Below are positions 8,633-17,118 of a DNA stretch of 64,000 nt, piece after piece. A program made the position numbers and the translations under genes. The first letter of the stretch is position 1, and each line of letters opens with the position of its first letter. Source of the stretch: Candidatus Kryptonium thompsonii (GTDB taxonomy: Bacteria; Bacteroidota; Ignavibacteria; Kryptoniales; Kryptoniaceae); NCBI GenBank assembly GCA_001442925.1, contig LDXX01000005.1, positions 294,995-358,994 on the forward strand, given 5' to 3'. Under the pieces are notes generated by a model. The model had not been told where the DNA came from and made no database searches. It worked only from the letters and a program-made list of their open reading frames with translations.

Positions 8633-9742
8633 TTAAATTGAAAACGGTGGGATGACAATCATCGCAGATGAAACTTCACCATCATATCTAATTTCTACTT
8701 TCTCCCCCTGAACAGCATGATTTATTTTAATATAGCCAAGGGCAATCAACCTTTGAAAACCATAAGAATAAACTAAGCTGGTTATCTTGCCAACCGCTTC
8801 ATCATTAACATATACCTGAGCCCCCTCTCTAACTTTTCCTTTACCCCTATCCCTTTCCATTATAAATCCGACCAATTTCTTCTGCAATTTATTATAAGAG
8901 TCAATTCTCGCCAAAACCTCCTGCCCAATATAACATCCCTTTGTAAAACTAACATATTTACCCAAATTCGCCTCAAGTGGATTGTAATCCTGTGTTATCT
9001 CTTTTCCATAAGCTGGAAAACCCGCTTCAATTCTCAACATCTCTAAAATTTCACGTCCAATTGGCATTGCACCCCCTGAATATAACAATTTCCACATCTC
9101 AACAGAAAGATCATTTTTGAATATCAAATTATATCCTGGAATTAAAAATTCATTCGTTCTTGCTAAAACAACCTCACTATCAAACGCAAAACCACGAACG
9201 AAGTTATGAATTGGCATCTTTGATATATCTGTGAAATGTCTATGGTCAACCTTAAAATTAGGCTCAATGATTTCATGAATGTTATGACCATATGCAGAAA
9301 TAATCGCATAATCGTCGGTCACATCTTCAAGTCTCACATCATCCGTGATGACCAACTTATCAATCCAACTTTTTACCTTTTCTAATGCTTCATAACTTAA
9401 CAGAGCAAGGACCTCTTGATAATCTTCCCTGGACTCAAAAACATAAATAATCAACAACTCGATCATCTTCCCTTTTTCATCCGTAAGCACCGTGCCAATT
9501 CCCATCCCTGGCGAAAGCCCCCTCAAATCATTAGTTGAAATCCTGTTCAAAAAATCAATCGTGTCCTTCCCAAAAATCCGCAATTTTCCAAGATATGTTC
9601 TGTCAATTATGACATTCGATGTTTTCGCTGCTTTGTATTCATCCACAGGATTTACATAATGCTTCGGCAATTCCCAATCGGAATAAGAATCAAATTCAGC
9701 ACCAAGATCAAGATGTATTTCATATAGTGGCGTTCTCTTCAC
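8633..9742 (-). CDS. YgfZ/GcvT-like folate-binding aminomethyltransferase-family protein
   Basis: 369-aa protein with the GcvT_N and GcvT_C folds. The KGCYIGQE sequence near residue 265 matches the YgfZ (COG0354) signature, which is linked to tetrahydrofolate-dependent Fe-S cluster maintenance. The family can be hard to separate from glycine-cleavage T protein, but no gcvH or gcvP lies nearby and the Cys of the YgfZ motif is present, so the YgfZ role is favoured. The start is GTG at 9742, preceded by AAGGT. It is the first gene of the minus-strand run. Confidence 0.78.
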   Translation of the reverse strand: MKRTPLYEIHLDLGAEFDSYSDWELPKHYVNPVDEYKAAKTSNVIIDRTYLGKLRIFGKDTIDFLNRISTNDLRGLSPGMGIGTVLTDEKGKMIELLIIYVFESREDYQEVLALLSYEALEKVKSWIDKLVITDDVRLEDVTDDYAIISAYGHNIHEIIEPNFKVDHRHFTDISKMPIHNFVRGFAFDSEVVLARTNEFLIPGYNLIFKNDLSVEMWKLLYSGGAMPIGREILEMLRIEAGFPAYGKEITQDYNPLEANLGKYVSFTKGCYIGQEVLARIDSYNKLQKKLVGFIMERDRGKGKVREGAQVYVNDEAVGKITSLVYSYGFQRLIALGYIKINHAVQGEKVEIRYDGEVSSAMIVIPPFSI

Positions 9743-9911
9743 TAAACCTTCATCTTTGAATTTTCTTAAAAAATAGCAATTTTTTGAAACTCTGTCAAGT
9801 TTATGAAGCCCCTAAAATTCACTTTAGTTTAATAGTCACCCACCAAAGAAACTGGCTCCAATCGAACCACATGCGTCCAAGGAATAAAACTTTTCTTTCT
9901 CTTCTCGATAC

Positions 9912-9942
9912 TTGACTTTTAAATTTTGCTTCATTATATTTG
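9912..9942 (+). promoter_or_regulatory. Predicted promoter of the cytochrome P460 gene
   Basis: TTGACT at 9912-9917 and TATATT at 9935-9940 are separated by exactly 17 nt, a sigma70-like arrangement. The same DNA also satisfies the Bacteroidota rule: TTG at 9912-9914 and TATATTTG (TAnnTTTG) at 9935-9942. The expected start of transcription, about 9947, falls inside the palindrome that begins at 9939. The ATG is at 9987. Confidence 0.65.
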
Positions 9943-9959
9943 TTAGGAATCCTAACAAA
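9939..9959. promoter_or_regulatory. 21-bp palindromic operator overlapping the promoter
   Basis: Perfect inverted repeat with 10-bp arms TTTGTTAGGA and TCCTAACAAA around a single central A. It covers the end of the -10 element and the predicted transcription start, the usual position of a repressor site. The MarR-type regulator encoded 0.6 kb downstream is the obvious candidate binder, since MarR dimers recognise palindromes of about this size. The protein-DNA pairing is inference. Confidence 0.6.
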
Positions 9960-9986
9960 ATTCAAAACAAAATTTACGGTGTCATC

Positions 9987-10478
9987 ATGATTAAAAAGGC
10001 AATTTTAACGGTCGGCTTATTTGCCATTGCAGTTTTGTTTTTATTCTCAAATATCTCCGGTCAATCCAAGCCCAGTGTTCCATATCCCGAAGGATACAGG
10101 AAATGGGCTCATGTTAAATCAATGCTTATCCTGCCAGGACATCCGCTTTACGAAGCATTTGGTGGAATACATCACATATATGCGAACGATAAAGCAATGC
10201 GTGGATACAGAACTGGCAAATTTCCCGATGGTTCTGTAATTGTATTTGATCTTCTTGAAGCTAAATCTGAAAACAACACATATGTTGAAGGTGCAAGAAA
10301 AGTTGTCGGTGTGATGTATAAAGATTCCAAAAAATTTAAAAATACTGGTGGATGGGGTTTTGAAGCTTTCAAAGGCGATACAAAAGAAAGGGTTGTGAAA
10401 AATGCTGAGCAAGATTGTTTCTCATGTCATGCATCACAGGAAGCAACAGATTTTGTTTTTAGCCAGTATAGAAAGTAA
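9987..10478 (+). CDS. Secreted cytochrome P460 family protein
   Basis: 163-aa exported c-type haem protein. Residues 1-25 form a signal peptide (MIKKAI, hydrophobic core, cleavage after ISG). The body carries PYPEGYRKWAHVKSMLI, typical of cytochrome P460-like proteins, and a C-terminal CFSCH haem-binding motif at 144-148. Relatives act on hydroxylamine, NO or related nitrogen or oxidant stress, but many are uncharacterised and no substrate is implied here. The ATG at 9987 was chosen over an in-frame TTG at 9912 because the latter lies in the promoter. It is followed by a hairpin and then a MarR gene, which suggests a locally controlled stress unit. Confidence 0.85.
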   Translation: MIKKAILTVGLFAIAVLFLFSNISGQSKPSVPYPEGYRKWAHVKSMLILPGHPLYEAFGGIHHIYANDKAMRGYRTGKFPDGSVIVFDLLEAKSENNTYVEGARKVVGVMYKDSKKFKNTGGWGFEAFKGDTKERVVKNAEQDCFSCHASQEATDFVFSQYRK

Positions 10479-10493
10479 ATTAACGTAAAACAA

Positions 10494-10519
10494 AAGGCGG
10501 GGCTTTCCTGCCCCGCCTT
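10494..10519. terminator. Hairpin between the P460 and MarR genes
   Basis: Ten-bp arms AAGGCGGGGC and GCCCCGCCTT enclose the loop TTTCCT. It is very G+C-rich compared with the surroundings. On the plus strand it is not followed by a good U tract, so termination may be partial or the hairpin may act as an mRNA stabiliser. Confidence 0.6.
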
Positions 10520-10545
10520 GTAAAAAGTTAAACAAACTTAAAAAT

Positions 10546-11169
10546 ATGGCACCGGTATTTGATCCGATAGAACAAAATGAAAACATTGATTCAAAAATTA
10601 TTGCAGGGCTCGAAAGAATCTCAAGAGTTTTTAGACTTCTTTTATGGGATATCGCAAAAGATGAAAATTTAAGCCCAATTCAAATTCAATTTTTGATTTT
10701 TCTTCTCTACAATAAACCCTCCCGAAGACGCATAACAGATATCGCAAATGAGTTCAACCTCACGAAAGCAACCGTAAGTGATGCAATATCTTCACTTGAA
10801 GAAAAAAATTTAATCGAAAAAGATAAAAACACGGAAGATAAGCGAAGCTATGCTATCAAACTCACCCCAAAGGGTAAAAAACTCGCAAAACAGCTTTCCA
10901 TCTGGGCTGATGTTTTAAAAAACAATCTAAAAAATTTTAATCAGGAAGAGAAAGAAGCAGTTCTTAAATTCATCTTCAAACTAATCGAGTCCCTCTACGA
11001 AGCAGGAATAATCACGATACAAAGAATGTGTTTTTCATGCCTTTACTTCCAAAGGGACATTCACCCAAATCCAGAAGCCCCACATCATTGCAACTTTCTT
11101 AACAAACCACTTTCTATCGTTGAGCTTCGCCTCGATTGTGAGGACTACGCTCCGATTGAATCAAATTAA
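10546..11169 (+). CDS. MarR family regulator with a C-terminal Cys/His-rich module
   Basis: 207-aa protein. Residues about 15-150 are a MarR winged helix-turn-helix: RITDIANEFNLTKATVSDAI is the recognition region and EDKRSYAIKLTPKG the wing. Beyond the usual MarR length is a 45-residue tail with C162 and C165 (MCFSCLYF), H180, H181 and C182 (PHHCNF) and C198 (RLDCEDY), which looks like a zinc, Fe-S or haem site, or a thiol switch. The gene follows the P460 gene in the same direction and is the likely owner of the palindrome at 9939-9959. The inducing signal is unknown. Confidence 0.85.
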   Translation: MAPVFDPIEQNENIDSKIIAGLERISRVFRLLLWDIAKDENLSPIQIQFLIFLLYNKPSRRRITDIANEFNLTKATVSDAISSLEEKNLIEKDKNTEDKRSYAIKLTPKGKKLAKQLSIWADVLKNNLKNFNQEEKEAVLKFIFKLIESLYEAGIITIQRMCFSCLYFQRDIHPNPEAPHHCNFLNKPLSIVELRLDCEDYAPIESN

Positions 11170-11202
11170 ACATCTTGCTTCAAAACCAACTTAACAAAAA
11201 TG

Positions 11203-12477
11203 TTAAGCTTTCTTCTTCAAAATCACAATATATTCATATCTCATAGTGAGATCTTTTTCACCTTTGACATTAGATGGTGAGTTTTCAATAGGCATTCTCT
11301 TATTAGATATTGCCCTTACAATTGTTTTTTGATGTTCAAAACCCTGACTTTCAAAAAAATCCGCAGAAATTTTATCTGTCGGCAGTTCTAATCCTTTTAC
11401 CTTTCTATTGCCAACGACAAAACAAACAAAACCTTTCTCTCTAACTTTCTTCGCTATGATTTGGATGGATGTGTATAAATCCGCATAAAACGAAAATACC
11501 TCCTTTGCTCTCTTTTCATCTTTATCTGCGATCTTTTCTATATATTTATAAAGTAAGTCCGAAGGTAATCCTAAATTAATATCCTTAGGTTTTGCCCCAA
11601 GCGATGTTCGATCTACATTCTCCTCTAATCCCAACCATCTTAAGGATAACCTTGAAAATTGACCATAAGCCACTGTAGTTTTTGAATCCCCATAAGGCGG
11701 AGAAGTGATTACCAAATCGACGGAATTATCTTCCAATGGAATGCCATCTATTATATTCCTTTCCTCAAGTTTTAGAGAGACTTTGTGCGGTGTGAATTTA
11801 TTGTAAAAATCTGTAAGTAGCCCGATATTTTTTAGAGACACTTCTCTAAAGGTTTTTACAACATCAGGAGTATCATCGTCTTTTTTTCTTATCAGCTTAA
11901 ATTCTTCATACCTTGCTTTTGAAACTCTTCTTACAGTTTCTGAAAATACTACTTTAAAGAAATCCCTTACATCACTGTTTTCTATGTTAAATATTACTTG
12001 TCGTAGTTTCGACAAATTTTTTATTACATCCTCATCAAACCAATAATAAATATTTGGGAATTCCACGGTTTCAGGTTTCTGCTCTTTAAAGGTTTGCAAG
12101 ATACACTCTAATGTCTCTAAAAGCGAATTGAATGGTATGGGTGTTGTTCTAACTTTTGAGATTAACACAGCCAATGGATTTATATCATAGCCAACAAAAT
12201 TTCTTCCGCTAATCAAACATTCGCCAGCAACTACTCCAGAACCCATAAACGGATCTAAAACATTTTCTCCCTCATTAGAAAAATTCTTGATGATTTCCCT
12301 CACAACTAAAAAGTGAAACATAGCGGGATAAGGATGTATTCCATAGATTCCAGTGCCTGCTGGAGTATCTTTGAAATCAAAATATTCATCTCTTACTCGC
12401 TTAAAAGGCAACCTCTTTACTAACTTATTAACTTCGACATTCTTTCCTTCAGTTTCAAATAGAGCTATTTGTTTCAT
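11203..12477 (-). CDS. Type II DNA methyltransferase (N4-cytosine/N6-adenine class)
   Basis: 424-aa amino-methyltransferase that would protect the recognition site of the partner nuclease. The AdoMet motif DPFMGSG is at residues 75-81 and the catalytic TSPPYG at 258-263; SPPY is most common in N4-cytosine enzymes. The insertion of about 175 residues between them probably holds target-recognition functions. The start overlaps the upstream nuclease stop by 4 nt (ATGA). The recognition sequence cannot be read from the protein. Confidence 0.9.
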   Translation of the reverse strand: MKQIALFETEGKNVEVNKLVKRLPFKRVRDEYFDFKDTPAGTGIYGIHPYPAMFHFLVVREIIKNFSNEGENVLDPFMGSGVVAGECLISGRNFVGYDINPLAVLISKVRTTPIPFNSLLETLECILQTFKEQKPETVEFPNIYYWFDEDVIKNLSKLRQVIFNIENSDVRDFFKVVFSETVRRVSKARYEEFKLIRKKDDDTPDVVKTFREVSLKNIGLLTDFYNKFTPHKVSLKLEERNIIDGIPLEDNSVDLVITSPPYGDSKTTVAYGQFSRLSLRWLGLEENVDRTSLGAKPKDINLGLPSDLLYKYIEKIADKDEKRAKEVFSFYADLYTSIQIIAKKVREKGFVCFVVGNRKVKGLELPTDKISADFFESQGFEHQKTIVRAISNKRMPIENSPSNVKGEKDLTMRYEYIVILKKKA

Positions 12478-13232
12478 ATTTTTCTCAGCTCCTTAGGTAA
12501 ATCAGATAATTTTCTAATCCAAGGCATTTTTTTAAAGGCTCTGTTTTTCAATAGTTCATCTCTAACAAATGCGATTAGCCCTTTCTGATTTATTTCGTTA
12601 GCTTTGCTTTCTGGCAAATTTTCATCTATTGTTATAAGGTAGATTCTTTGATTTGGTCGAGCTTGCGGAACTTCTTGTTTCCATCTTTCTCTCAATGTTC
12701 GTTTACAAGTTAAAAATATTGCTCTATCGGGAGTTTTAGTAGCAATCTCCACAGATGGTATTACTATATCAATCCGTCTTAACTCCTCTCTTGCTTTTCC
12801 TTTTGGGATTTCACATTTAATATCTATAAAATTTAAGAGTTTTAAAAGCACTTTTTCAAAAGTTTTACCGCCCCTTGCCTTTCTCATGTTACCTAAAACC
12901 TTCTCAAAATTTTGAACCAAAACACCAAATTCTACAAAAATTTCACTTGCCTTTTCTATAAACCTATCCCACCCATCCTGAGCAACAATTTTCTCTAACC
13001 TTTCCTTAATCTCTTTCTTTTGTAAACTTATCCAAGATTTTGCAAGTTTCTCTAAAGCCTTTCTCTCATAGTTTCTGAATATCTCTGTTGCCTTTTCATC
13101 AAACATTACCAATACTTTTCCAAAATTATTTCTTACAAAAGATTTATTTAACCCCAGATCATCCCATGTCTCGTTGAGAATACGGTTAACAGATGGAATT
13201 TCACTTTTTGCTGTTTCAATGAGCTTTTCCAT
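12474..13232 (-). CDS. Type II restriction endonuclease, PD-(D/E)XK-like
   Basis: 252-aa protein encoded directly upstream of, and translationally coupled to, a DNA methyltransferase. The C-terminal half has a plausible nuclease core: E126 in GKTFEKVL, D155 in RRIDIVIP and K177 in LTCKRTLRERWKQ. The last motif resembles the K-x-TLRxRW segment of several Type II enzymes. The N-terminal half is helical, charged and unrecognised. ATG at 13232 is preferred; a TTG one codon upstream is also possible. Assignment rests mainly on the pairing with the methylase plus the core motif. Confidence 0.8.
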   Translation of the reverse strand: MEKLIETAKSEIPSVNRILNETWDDLGLNKSFVRNNFGKVLVMFDEKATEIFRNYERKALEKLAKSWISLQKKEIKERLEKIVAQDGWDRFIEKASEIFVEFGVLVQNFEKVLGNMRKARGGKTFEKVLLKLLNFIDIKCEIPKGKAREELRRIDIVIPSVEIATKTPDRAIFLTCKRTLRERWKQEVPQARPNQRIYLITIDENLPESKANEINQKGLIAFVRDELLKNRAFKKMPWIRKLSDLPKELRKI

Positions 13233-13320
13233 CAAAAATTTTTTCTCCTGTTCACTTACTTTTTATCGTTTGTTAACATCATTTTAACGAAAAACAAGCA
13301 AAAAATCAATTGGTTTTAGT

Positions 13321-13332
13321 AGTTGCGCAACT
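13321..13332. promoter_or_regulatory. 12-bp palindrome in a divergent promoter region
   Basis: AGTTGCGCAACT is a perfect inverted repeat in the 213-bp gap between the divergently transcribed nuclease and DPP IV genes. It could bind a dimeric regulator, but nothing else supports this. Confidence 0.25.
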
Positions 13333-13445
13333 CTTCTCCAACACTGATTCTTATCTCCTACAGACTAAACTTTCCAAACTTTTAGTTGAACTTTTCAAAA
13401 TTTTGAGTTAACATTATACAAAGAAAACAAAAAATACCGCTTGAC

Positions 13446-15623
13446 ATGAAAAGAGTTAGATTTTTAACCATCGTAATTCTAATCCTAACTATTACAATTT
13501 CAGCATCTGCGCAAAAGAAGCTCACACTTGAGGACATTTTTAAAACCTTTAAATTTAGAACCAACACCCTGATAAAGCAATGGTTATCCGACGAAGATGC
13601 CTATACCACCCTTAAATATGATTCCCTCTCAAGATCAATGGCAATTTATAAGTATGATTTAAAATCTGGCAAAGAAGAAAAAATTGTTTCTTACGCTGAA
13701 CTTGACTCCCAAATTCCGAACTTCTCAAAAAATGTAAGCGCTTATTTCTTCTCACCAAATAAAAAATTTATACTTTTCACTGGCAGTCTGCCAGCCCGAA
13801 GATTGAAAACCGGTGGGAATTTCTATCTTTACGACATTCAAACAAAAACCCTAAAACAAATAACGAACACTGAGGAACCCCAAGCGATAATAAAATTCTC
13901 ACCCGACAGCAGGTTTATAAGCTTCGTCAGAAATAATAACATCTTTGTTTATGAAATTTCAACTGGAAATTTTAAACAGCTCACTTTTGATGGTTCTGAG
14001 ACAATCCTAAATGGACTTTTCGATTGGGTTTATGAAGAGGAATTTAGCATAATTGATGGTTATGAATGGTCCCCCGATGGAAGGCACATTGCTTTCTGGC
14101 GTCTCGACCAGTCAAAGGTTCCAGTTTTCAAACTCATTGATTATGAACCAACTTATTTAAATGTGATCGATCAGCGTTATCCCTACGCAGGTTATCCAAA
14201 TTCAACTGTTAAAATTGGAATCGTTAATGTTCAAACTGGCGACATCAAATATATTGATTTTGGAGATGAAGATATTTACATACCAAGGGTCAATTGGACG
14301 AGAAACCCAGATATTTTATCCTACCAGAAACTTAACAGATTACAAAACAAACTTGAACTTATATTTTATAACATCAAAACTGGCGAGCAAAAATTAATTT
14401 TAACAGAGGAATCAAACACATGGGTTGATGTTCATGATTATTTGACTTTTCTCAAAGATGGTAGACACTTCATCTGGGCAAGCGAGAGAGACGGATGGCT
14501 TCATCTTTACCTTTACAGAATCGATGGGAAATTAATAAATCAAATAACAGAGGGGACATTTGAGATCGACCAACTTTGCTTTGTTGATGAAAAGAATAGA
14601 AAAATTTACTATACATCAACTGAGGTCTCACCCCTTGAGAGACATCTTTATGTAATCGATTTCAAGGGCTTAAACAAAAAGAAGTTATCCGTTGAGGCTG
14701 GCTGGCACAATGTTGACTTCTCTCCTTCGGGAAGTTTCTACATCGACAATCATTCAACGATAACGAGACCACCGAAGTGGAAACTTTATAGCTATACTGG
14801 AAAATTTATCCGAACACTTGTGGACAATCCAGACGATATTCTTGCAGGTTATGATAAAGGAGAAGTCACATTTGAAGTTGTTGAAACAAGCGATGGTGTG
14901 AAACTAAATGCATGGATGATAAAACCCGCAAACTTTGATTCAACCCGAAAATATCCTGTGCTTTTCTATGTTTACGGCGGACCTGGAAGTCAAACAGTAA
15001 GAAATGCCTTTCTTGGAAACTATGCTTGGTATCAATATCTTGCACAGAATGGATATATAATTTTCAGTGTCGATGGGCGTGGCACAGGAGCGAGAGGAAA
15101 ATCGTTTAGAGATGTGATTTATAAAAATCTCGGATATTATGAGTCAAAAGATCAAGCTGAAGCAGCGCTCTATCTTATCAAAAAATATAAATTCGTCGAC
15201 AGCTCAAGGATTGGCATCTGGGGTTGGAGCTACGGTGGATATATGTCAAGTTTAACGCTTTTTAAATTTGGAGATATTTTTAAATTAGCTGTCGCAGTGG
15301 CACCCGTGACGACATGGCGATTATACGACACCATCTACACAGAAAGATATATGCAAACCCCTGAACTAAACCCCGAAGGCTATGAGCAAAGCTCGGTATT
15401 AAAATATGCAGACACTCTAAAAGGTAAATACCTTGTGATTCATGGCACGACCGATGATAATGTACATTGGCAAAATACGATTCAACTTGTGGATAAACTT
15501 CAAAAAGCGGGAAAGCAATTTAATGTGATGTTTTATCCAAATAAGGACCACAGCATTGCGGGAAGAGACACAAGGTATCATCTATTTACCCTGATAACGA
15601 ACTTCATTCTTGAAAACTTGTGA
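13446..15623 (+). CDS. Secreted dipeptidyl peptidase IV (S9B) family serine peptidase
   Basis: 725-aa periplasmic or surface peptidase expected to remove X-Pro or X-Ala dipeptides. Residues 1-22 are a signal peptide ending ASAQ. An N-terminal beta-propeller (about 40-480) contains the double-Glu motif WVYEEEF (E197-E199) that anchors the substrate amino terminus. The alpha/beta hydrolase domain carries the triad S595 (GWSYGGY), D670 (TTDDNVHWQ) and H702 (NKDHSIAG). Length and motif order match family S9B closely. The gene converges on the DUF4159 lipoprotein gene with a 6-bp gap. With the OPT transporter it fits a peptide-using lifestyle. Confidence 0.95.
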   Translation: MKRVRFLTIVILILTITISASAQKKLTLEDIFKTFKFRTNTLIKQWLSDEDAYTTLKYDSLSRSMAIYKYDLKSGKEEKIVSYAELDSQIPNFSKNVSAYFFSPNKKFILFTGSLPARRLKTGGNFYLYDIQTKTLKQITNTEEPQAIIKFSPDSRFISFVRNNNIFVYEISTGNFKQLTFDGSETILNGLFDWVYEEEFSIIDGYEWSPDGRHIAFWRLDQSKVPVFKLIDYEPTYLNVIDQRYPYAGYPNSTVKIGIVNVQTGDIKYIDFGDEDIYIPRVNWTRNPDILSYQKLNRLQNKLELIFYNIKTGEQKLILTEESNTWVDVHDYLTFLKDGRHFIWASERDGWLHLYLYRIDGKLINQITEGTFEIDQLCFVDEKNRKIYYTSTEVSPLERHLYVIDFKGLNKKKLSVEAGWHNVDFSPSGSFYIDNHSTITRPPKWKLYSYTGKFIRTLVDNPDDILAGYDKGEVTFEVVETSDGVKLNAWMIKPANFDSTRKYPVLFYVYGGPGSQTVRNAFLGNYAWYQYLAQNGYIIFSVDGRGTGARGKSFRDVIYKNLGYYESKDQAEAALYLIKKYKFVDSSRIGIWGWSYGGYMSSLTLFKFGDIFKLAVAVAPVTTWRLYDTIYTERYMQTPELNPEGYEQSSVLKYADTLKGKYLVIHGTTDDNVHWQNTIQLVDKLQKAGKQFNVMFYPNKDHSIAGRDTRYHLFTLITNFILENL

Positions 15624-15629
15624 TTAAAA

Positions 15630-17105
15630 TTATTCGCTTTTCATTGCCACTTGTTTTGTTGAAACTGCATATATAAGAATGTTGGAGAAAAGCTGTAATT
15701 GTGTAGTATTATCAATTGAAGGGTTATCAAACTTGCTTAAGATTCGCATATAACCTTTATTTGAGAAAACAACGATTATTCTCTTTTGCCAAAAGAGAGC
15801 CTCAAGATAGTTGTATTTTTCTTCCCTTTCAAATTCTTTTACTTCGACTATATCATCAGCTCCAAGGGGGAGTTCCTTTATTTTCGCCCAGATTGAATAA
15901 ACCGGGTGAGAAAGAAAAATTTTCTCGATATAGCTCCCCTCAAATTTTGCTTTTATTTTATCAAGCAAATCCCTTGCACCAATGTTAAATTGACTCGATT
16001 TTGAATGATTTAGATCATCAATTAAAATTATGCCCCCATTTCTTATACATGCGGCGAAGTTATCGACCGCAACAGGGGAAAACTGAGGTTTCACCACCCC
16101 ACCGCTCACAACGACAAGATCTGATTTAGCAACGCTCGGCGACTCAGCCCTTCCACTCTCAAGCGTAACCTTTAACCCCTCTTTTTTATTCAGAAATTCA
16201 ACAAGATTTTTTAATCCAAGTTCAACTATTTCTTCGCCATCTCCCCCGTACTTAACTTGGAAAATTTTTATTTCCCTATCTTTTATCGTTTTTAAGTCAA
16301 CCCCATCCCCACCTGCGGCGATAACCTTAGTTGCCTCTGTAACTCTTCGAATTACAGGAACCCGTTTAAAGTAAAAGTTAATATCTATGAAATCGCTCGG
16401 CACGTTATTTTCATCATATCCAACTATGAAATTTTTCAAGACAACCTTTATTCGTTCAACTCCTTCTGACAATGGATCAAAGACAACTAACCCCTCCCTG
16501 CTGTCACCTTTATACAAAGGTCTCCCATAAGTTAACATCGTTCTTCTCGCTATTCCCATCCTCGCTTCAAAAACATCTTCATCAATTCCCGTCGATCCCT
16601 TCCTCGCACGGTAATATTCCTCCAAGCTATGAAACTTACTTGTCTTTGCTTCAAGCCCATAGGCAATAAATCTATCACCCCGGTCACTTAACAAAATCGC
16701 ATTTTCTGGATCAAAATTTATTTTGGGTGCAGCGTAGTTATATATTGAAACCTTAAAGACAGTAAATCGATTCGGCGTATAACCTAGCTCAGGATCAACC
16801 CAATCGCCATAAGTGTAGGGATTCGTAGAGTAAATTCCACCCTTGGATTCTTCGGGAAACTCAAAATTGTTAAGCTGATAATCGCTCATATATTTAATTT
16901 CAACTTTAAAAGTGCCTTTATCGAAGACGATGGTCATCGAATCTTTGCCAATGTAGTAGCTCGTATCCCCTGCCGTTTTCATCATCTCTATATCGGGAAC
17001 GATCTCATATTCAATTTTTTGCGGAGGGAAAAAGAGGAAACGATAAACATTATCACAACCGTTTAAGATGAGAAACAATAAAAAGAGAGGAAGAATCTTT
17101 TTCAT
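15630..17105 (-). CDS. DUF4159 domain lipoprotein
   Basis: 491-aa predicted lipoprotein. From the ATG at 17105 the sequence is MKKILPLF, a hydrophobic stretch and lipobox LNGC, which an earlier in-frame start would bury. The middle half is a beta-rich region with no recognised domain. The C-terminal 200 residues are a DUF4159 (GATase/ThuA-like) domain: GGIILIDD, HPVYSIWAKI, YNYLEALFWQKRIIVVFSNKGY and DNTTQLQLFSNILIYA. The same landmarks occur in the TonB-like protein at 18006-19262, so the two are paralogous at their C-termini. It is the last gene of the ExbBD cluster. Molecular role unknown. Confidence 0.82.
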   Translation of the reverse strand: MKKILPLFLLFLILNGCDNVYRFLFFPPQKIEYEIVPDIEMMKTAGDTSYYIGKDSMTIVFDKGTFKVEIKYMSDYQLNNFEFPEESKGGIYSTNPYTYGDWVDPELGYTPNRFTVFKVSIYNYAAPKINFDPENAILLSDRGDRFIAYGLEAKTSKFHSLEEYYRARKGSTGIDEDVFEARMGIARRTMLTYGRPLYKGDSREGLVVFDPLSEGVERIKVVLKNFIVGYDENNVPSDFIDINFYFKRVPVIRRVTEATKVIAAGGDGVDLKTIKDREIKIFQVKYGGDGEEIVELGLKNLVEFLNKKEGLKVTLESGRAESPSVAKSDLVVVSGGVVKPQFSPVAVDNFAACIRNGGIILIDDLNHSKSSQFNIGARDLLDKIKAKFEGSYIEKIFLSHPVYSIWAKIKELPLGADDIVEVKEFEREEKYNYLEALFWQKRIIVVFSNKGYMRILSKFDNPSIDNTTQLQLFSNILIYAVSTKQVAMKSE

Positions 17106-17118
17106 CTCGTGAGCAAAT

